10,113 nucleotides of DNA, taken from Bacteroidota bacterium. Lineage in GTDB: Bacteria; Bacteroidota; Bacteroidia; AKYH767-A; CANKSK01. Positions 7,827 through 10,113 of the stretch are shown in pieces. Every line of letters starts with the position of its first letter. Within the stretch, counting starts at the first letter, position 1. Made by a program: the position numbers and the translations under genes. The stretch is from positions 1-10,113 of the forward strand of contig CANKSK010000020.1 in the NCBI GenBank assembly GCA_947485425.1, read 5' to 3'. The notes beneath the pieces were generated by a model. The model worked only from the letters and a program-made list of their open reading frames with translations, searched no databases and had not been told where the DNA came from.

Positions 7827-7834
7827 TATATTTG
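7827..7834 (+). promoter_or_regulatory. Predicted -7 promoter element for the aminotransferase gene
   Basis: TATATTTG matches the TAnnTTTG element of Bacteroidota promoters. No convincing TTTG lies at the -33 distance. Transcription would start around 7840, only about ten nucleotides before the TTG start codon at 7850, giving a very short leader. Confidence 0.4.
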
Positions 7835-7849
7835 CCTAAAATTTAAACA

Positions 7850-9013
7850 TTGTTTAATCCCGAATATACAGATCTCATTACGCTCAAAAGCCGTGCATAT
7901 AATTTGCGTTGGGCAGAAACCCCTGAAGGCGTTATTCCCCTTACGGCAGCTGATCCTGACTTTCCATGTGCGCCAGAAATTTCCGAGGCAATCAGTCAAT
8001 ATACCAGCAAACGATATTTTAACTATGCCCCACCCGAGGGCCTTCCATTATTTAGAGAAAGCATGTCGGAATTTATGTTCCGCAAAAGGTCGGTTTCTAT
8101 TTCACCGGAAAAAATATTGGCTGTTGACAGTGCGGCTTTTGGCATTTATTTGATCTGCCAGAGTTTTCTTCAAAAGGGCGATGAGGCGCTTATTTTTGAT
8201 CCTGTTGATTTTCTTTTCCGCTACTCGGTAGAAGCGGCCGGAGCAAAAGCGGTTTCCTATGCCATTGCTGCTGGTGTTGTTGACGAAACATTTTCGGAGA
8301 TGGAATTGCTCATAACCCCATCTACAAAGATGATTTGTCTTTGTAATCCCTTGAATCCGACAGGAAAAGTTTTCACAAAGGAAGAACTAGAAAAACTTCT
8401 TGCCCTTGCTGAAAAGTACAATTTACTGATTCTTTCTGATGAAATATGGAGTGATATTGTATTTCACCCCCATACCTTTACAAGCATCGCAAGTTTGAAT
8501 GCATCCGCTAAAAACAGGACCATAACGGTTACTGGGTTCAGCAAATCCTATGGACTGGCGGGCCTCAGAATTGGAGCGGTGATGGCAGAAAATCCTGAGA
8601 TCTATGAACGGATTGTGGAAACCTCACGACATCGCTCGACAGTTCATGGAGCCAATGTAATTGGTCAAGTGGCAGCAGCAACGGCCATGAATGCATGCGA
8701 AAATTGGTTGTCAGGATTTATTGAACATTTGCACCATATGCGAAGTTTTTGTGTGGAATCATTCAACCAAATTCCTCAATTTTCATGCATCGCTCCTGAA
8801 GGCTGTTATGTGGCATTTGCTGATATTAGAAACACGGGCATGACCTCATCTGAAATGCATGCGCATTTGCTAACCCATGCAAAGGTGGCGGTTGTTCCCG
8901 GACTGGCAAAATGGTTTGGACCAGGAGCAGAAGGATATATTCGAATCAGTTTTGCTACCTCATCTGCCATATTGCAAGAGGCTTTCGAAAGAATGAAATC
9001 ATCATTGACATAA
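7850..9013 (+). CDS. PLP-dependent class I/II aminotransferase or MalY/PatB-type C-S lyase
   Basis: This 387-residue fold-type I PLP enzyme has the expected residues. The Schiff-base lysine is K232 in GFSKSYGLAGLRIG, with phosphate-binding R240 just after. D197 in LILSDEIWSDI contacts the pyridine nitrogen, N169 lies in NPLNPTGKV, and the substrate-carboxylate arginine is R365 in YIRISFATS. The SDEIWSDI wording and the N-terminal NLRWAETPEGVIPLTAADPD resemble the MalY/PatB cystathionine beta-lyase branch, but ordinary aspartate/aromatic aminotransferases are also possible. The start is a TTG at 7850: an in-frame stop lies two codons upstream, and the first in-frame ATG comes too late, inside the conserved fold. 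A flavin monooxygenase gene follows after 31 nt, probably in the same transcript. The substrate is unknown. Confidence 0.88.
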   Translation: MFNPEYTDLITLKSRAYNLRWAETPEGVIPLTAADPDFPCAPEISEAISQYTSKRYFNYAPPEGLPLFRESMSEFMFRKRSVSISPEKILAVDSAAFGIYLICQSFLQKGDEALIFDPVDFLFRYSVEAAGAKAVSYAIAAGVVDETFSEMELLITPSTKMICLCNPLNPTGKVFTKEELEKLLALAEKYNLLILSDEIWSDIVFHPHTFTSIASLNASAKNRTITVTGFSKSYGLAGLRIGAVMAENPEIYERIVETSRHRSTVHGANVIGQVAAATAMNACENWLSGFIEHLHHMRSFCVESFNQIPQFSCIAPEGCYVAFADIRNTGMTSSEMHAHLLTHAKVAVVPGLAKWFGPGAEGYIRISFATSSAILQEAFERMKSSLT

Positions 9014-9044
9014 TCAAATACATTTCTACCCTTAAAAATTACGG

Positions 9045-10113
9045 ATGAAAATAGTTATCATAGGAAGTGGCATAGCAGGATTAGCGCTGAGTGCGATGTT
9101 GAAGAAAAAGGGATATGAGGTTGTGGTCAATGAAAGGGCAGATTTTTTTCATCCTGTAGGGCATGGATTTATGATTCATGGGGAAGGATTGGCCATTATT
9201 GAGAGCTTGGGAAAACCATTAGACAAAAGACCTATACCCGGAAAGCCTATTGATACCTTTATATTGAAAAACCTTAATAATGAAGAGATTAAACACATGA
9301 AAATGGAGGCTTGGCAATGCGCAAAAAGAAACGATATTGTCAAGTATTTATATTATCTCAATGAAAAATCTATCGTAAATTTTAATCGTAAATTTTCTCA
9401 TTTTTTATATGATGACACCAAGGCCATTGCTGCGGTATTTGAAAATGGAGATATTGAATATGGAGATTTATTTGTGGGAGCCGATGGTGCCAATTCAACA
9501 GTAAGAGAAGAGATTTTCGGAAAAACGGATTACACTTCAGTAGAAATTAAAGAAATTTTGGGATTTGCAAGTATCCCTGCCTTGGTAGCAGAAAATGAAG
9601 GTGTATTTACAAAATTCCAGAGTTATGAACAAGGTATTTCTTTTGGATATATTCCACTTTCAGAAAATGATTTTATTTGGTTTTTACAATTTGATGTCAA
9701 TTTAATCAAAGATATTTTCCCTGAGCACCGAAATCCTGAGCTATTAAAAGCGTTTGCCTACCAGATACTAGAGGACTTCCCTCCTATTGTTAAAGAGATA
9801 TTGGATAGCACGGATTTTGCCAGTTCGCATATTTGGAATACAAGAGATTTCAATCCTTTACCCAAATTTCACTCCAAAAATATTGTCTTGGTTGGAGATG
9901 CAGCCCATTTGGCTTTACCCTTTACCAGTGCAGGAACCACCAATGCCTTGCAAGATGTGAAACAATTGATTAAAAGTCTTGAAAAGGAAGAAAATATGGA
10001 AGCAGCTTTTACTTCCTATTATAATAGTCGAATTGATATCGTTTCTGAACATCTTGAATTGGGCAGAGGATTGAAATATTCCTTTTTAAACCCCGAGACG
10101 GTATCAGAAAATA
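9045..10113 (+). CDS. FAD-dependent aromatic-ring-type monooxygenase (UbiH/PHBH/TetX superfamily), 3' end outside the window
   Basis: Read from the ATG at 9045, 356 codons stay open to the window edge. The frame shows all three FAD motifs of group A flavin monooxygenases. GSGIAG is at residues 7-12, with the ribose-binding acid E30 in VVVNERADFF. The DG motif is GADGANSTVRE at 145-155 (D147). The GD motif is GDAAHLALPFTSAGTTNALQD starting at 284. R95 in AKRNDIVKYL fits the conserved arginine before the DG segment. There is no N-terminal signal, so it should be a cytosolic NAD(P)H-dependent hydroxylase. Members act on quinone precursors, phenols, kynurenine, tetracyclines and many natural products; the sequence does not choose among them. 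Its start is 31 nt after the aminotransferase stop, suggesting co-transcription. The protein appears close to complete, as most family members have about 370-400 residues. Confidence 0.9.
   Translation, partial: MKIVIIGSGIAGLALSAMLKKKGYEVVVNERADFFHPVGHGFMIHGEGLAIIESLGKPLDKRPIPGKPIDTFILKNLNNEEIKHMKMEAWQCAKRNDIVKYLYYLNEKSIVNFNRKFSHFLYDDTKAIAAVFENGDIEYGDLFVGADGANSTVREEIFGKTDYTSVEIKEILGFASIPALVAENEGVFTKFQSYEQGISFGYIPLSENDFIWFLQFDVNLIKDIFPEHRNPELLKAFAYQILEDFPPIVKEILDSTDFASSHIWNTRDFNPLPKFHSKNIVLVGDAAHLALPFTSAGTTNALQDVKQLIKSLEKEENMEAAFTSYYNSRIDIVSEHLELGRGLKYSFLNPETVSEN
9372..9396 (+). repeat. Short tandem duplication (12-nt unit, period 13) inside the monooxygenase gene
   Basis: ATCGTAAATTTT occurs at 9372-9383 and again at 9385-9396, separated by one A. 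Because the period is 13, the two copies are read in different frames (IVNF then NRKF). The reading frame continues cleanly to the DG motif, so this is not a disabling frameshift. It may be chance in A/T-rich DNA or a recent slippage event in a variable loop. Confidence 0.5.

Noticed and set aside
9045..10113. Calling the monooxygenase TetX (tetracycline-inactivating)
   Set aside because: The shared FAD motifs are superfamily-wide, and the GD segment reads SAGTTNALQD rather than the GQGVN-type wording I recall for TetX; there is no substrate evidence.

Overview
The window looks like a chromosomal segment of a Bacteroidota species. The DNA is AT-rich. Strong Shine-Dalgarno sequences are mostly missing before starts. 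Three intergenic positions carry the TAnnTTTG -7 promoter element typical of this phylum. Protein features, such as an outer membrane efflux protein with a signal peptide ending SSFA-Q, agree with a Gram-negative host. The sequence alone does not allow a genus call.

Left part (minus strand, 1-1801): an operon read leftwards. It encodes a 113-residue [2Fe-2S] ferredoxin-like subunit, a 469-residue FAD/NAD(P) oxidoreductase with a C-terminal BFD-like [2Fe-2S] domain, and the first 12 codons of a third protein whose N-terminus looks like the start of an FAD-binding fold. This is the three-subunit layout of the HcnABC / opine oxidase / D-hydroxyproline dehydrogenase group of membrane-linked amino-acid dehydrogenases. 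The substrate cannot be read from the window.

Divergent intergenic region (1802-2183): predicted promoters face both ways. A perfect 10-bp inverted repeat with a 6-nt spacer lies on the predicted transcription start of the leftward operon. It is a good candidate for an operator or a 5' stem-loop.

Centre (plus strand, 2184-7750): a complete tripartite RND efflux operon with periplasmic adaptor, HAE1-type inner membrane pump (proton-relay residues present) and TolC-type outer membrane channel. The genes are separated by only 19-34 nt. A weak A/T-rich hairpin with a T-rich tail follows the channel gene.

Right part (plus strand, 7850-10113): a PLP-dependent fold-type I aminotransferase or C-S lyase, apparently started at a TTG codon a few nucleotides after its predicted transcription start. 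A UbiH/TetX-type FAD monooxygenase follows 31 nt later and runs off the right edge. These two probably form a transcription unit.

I see no mobile element, CRISPR array, tRNA or rRNA. Most of the window is recognisable metabolism and transport. The least explained parts are the palindrome at the leftward promoter, the substrate of the three-subunit dehydrogenase, and the role of the aminotransferase-monooxygenase pair.
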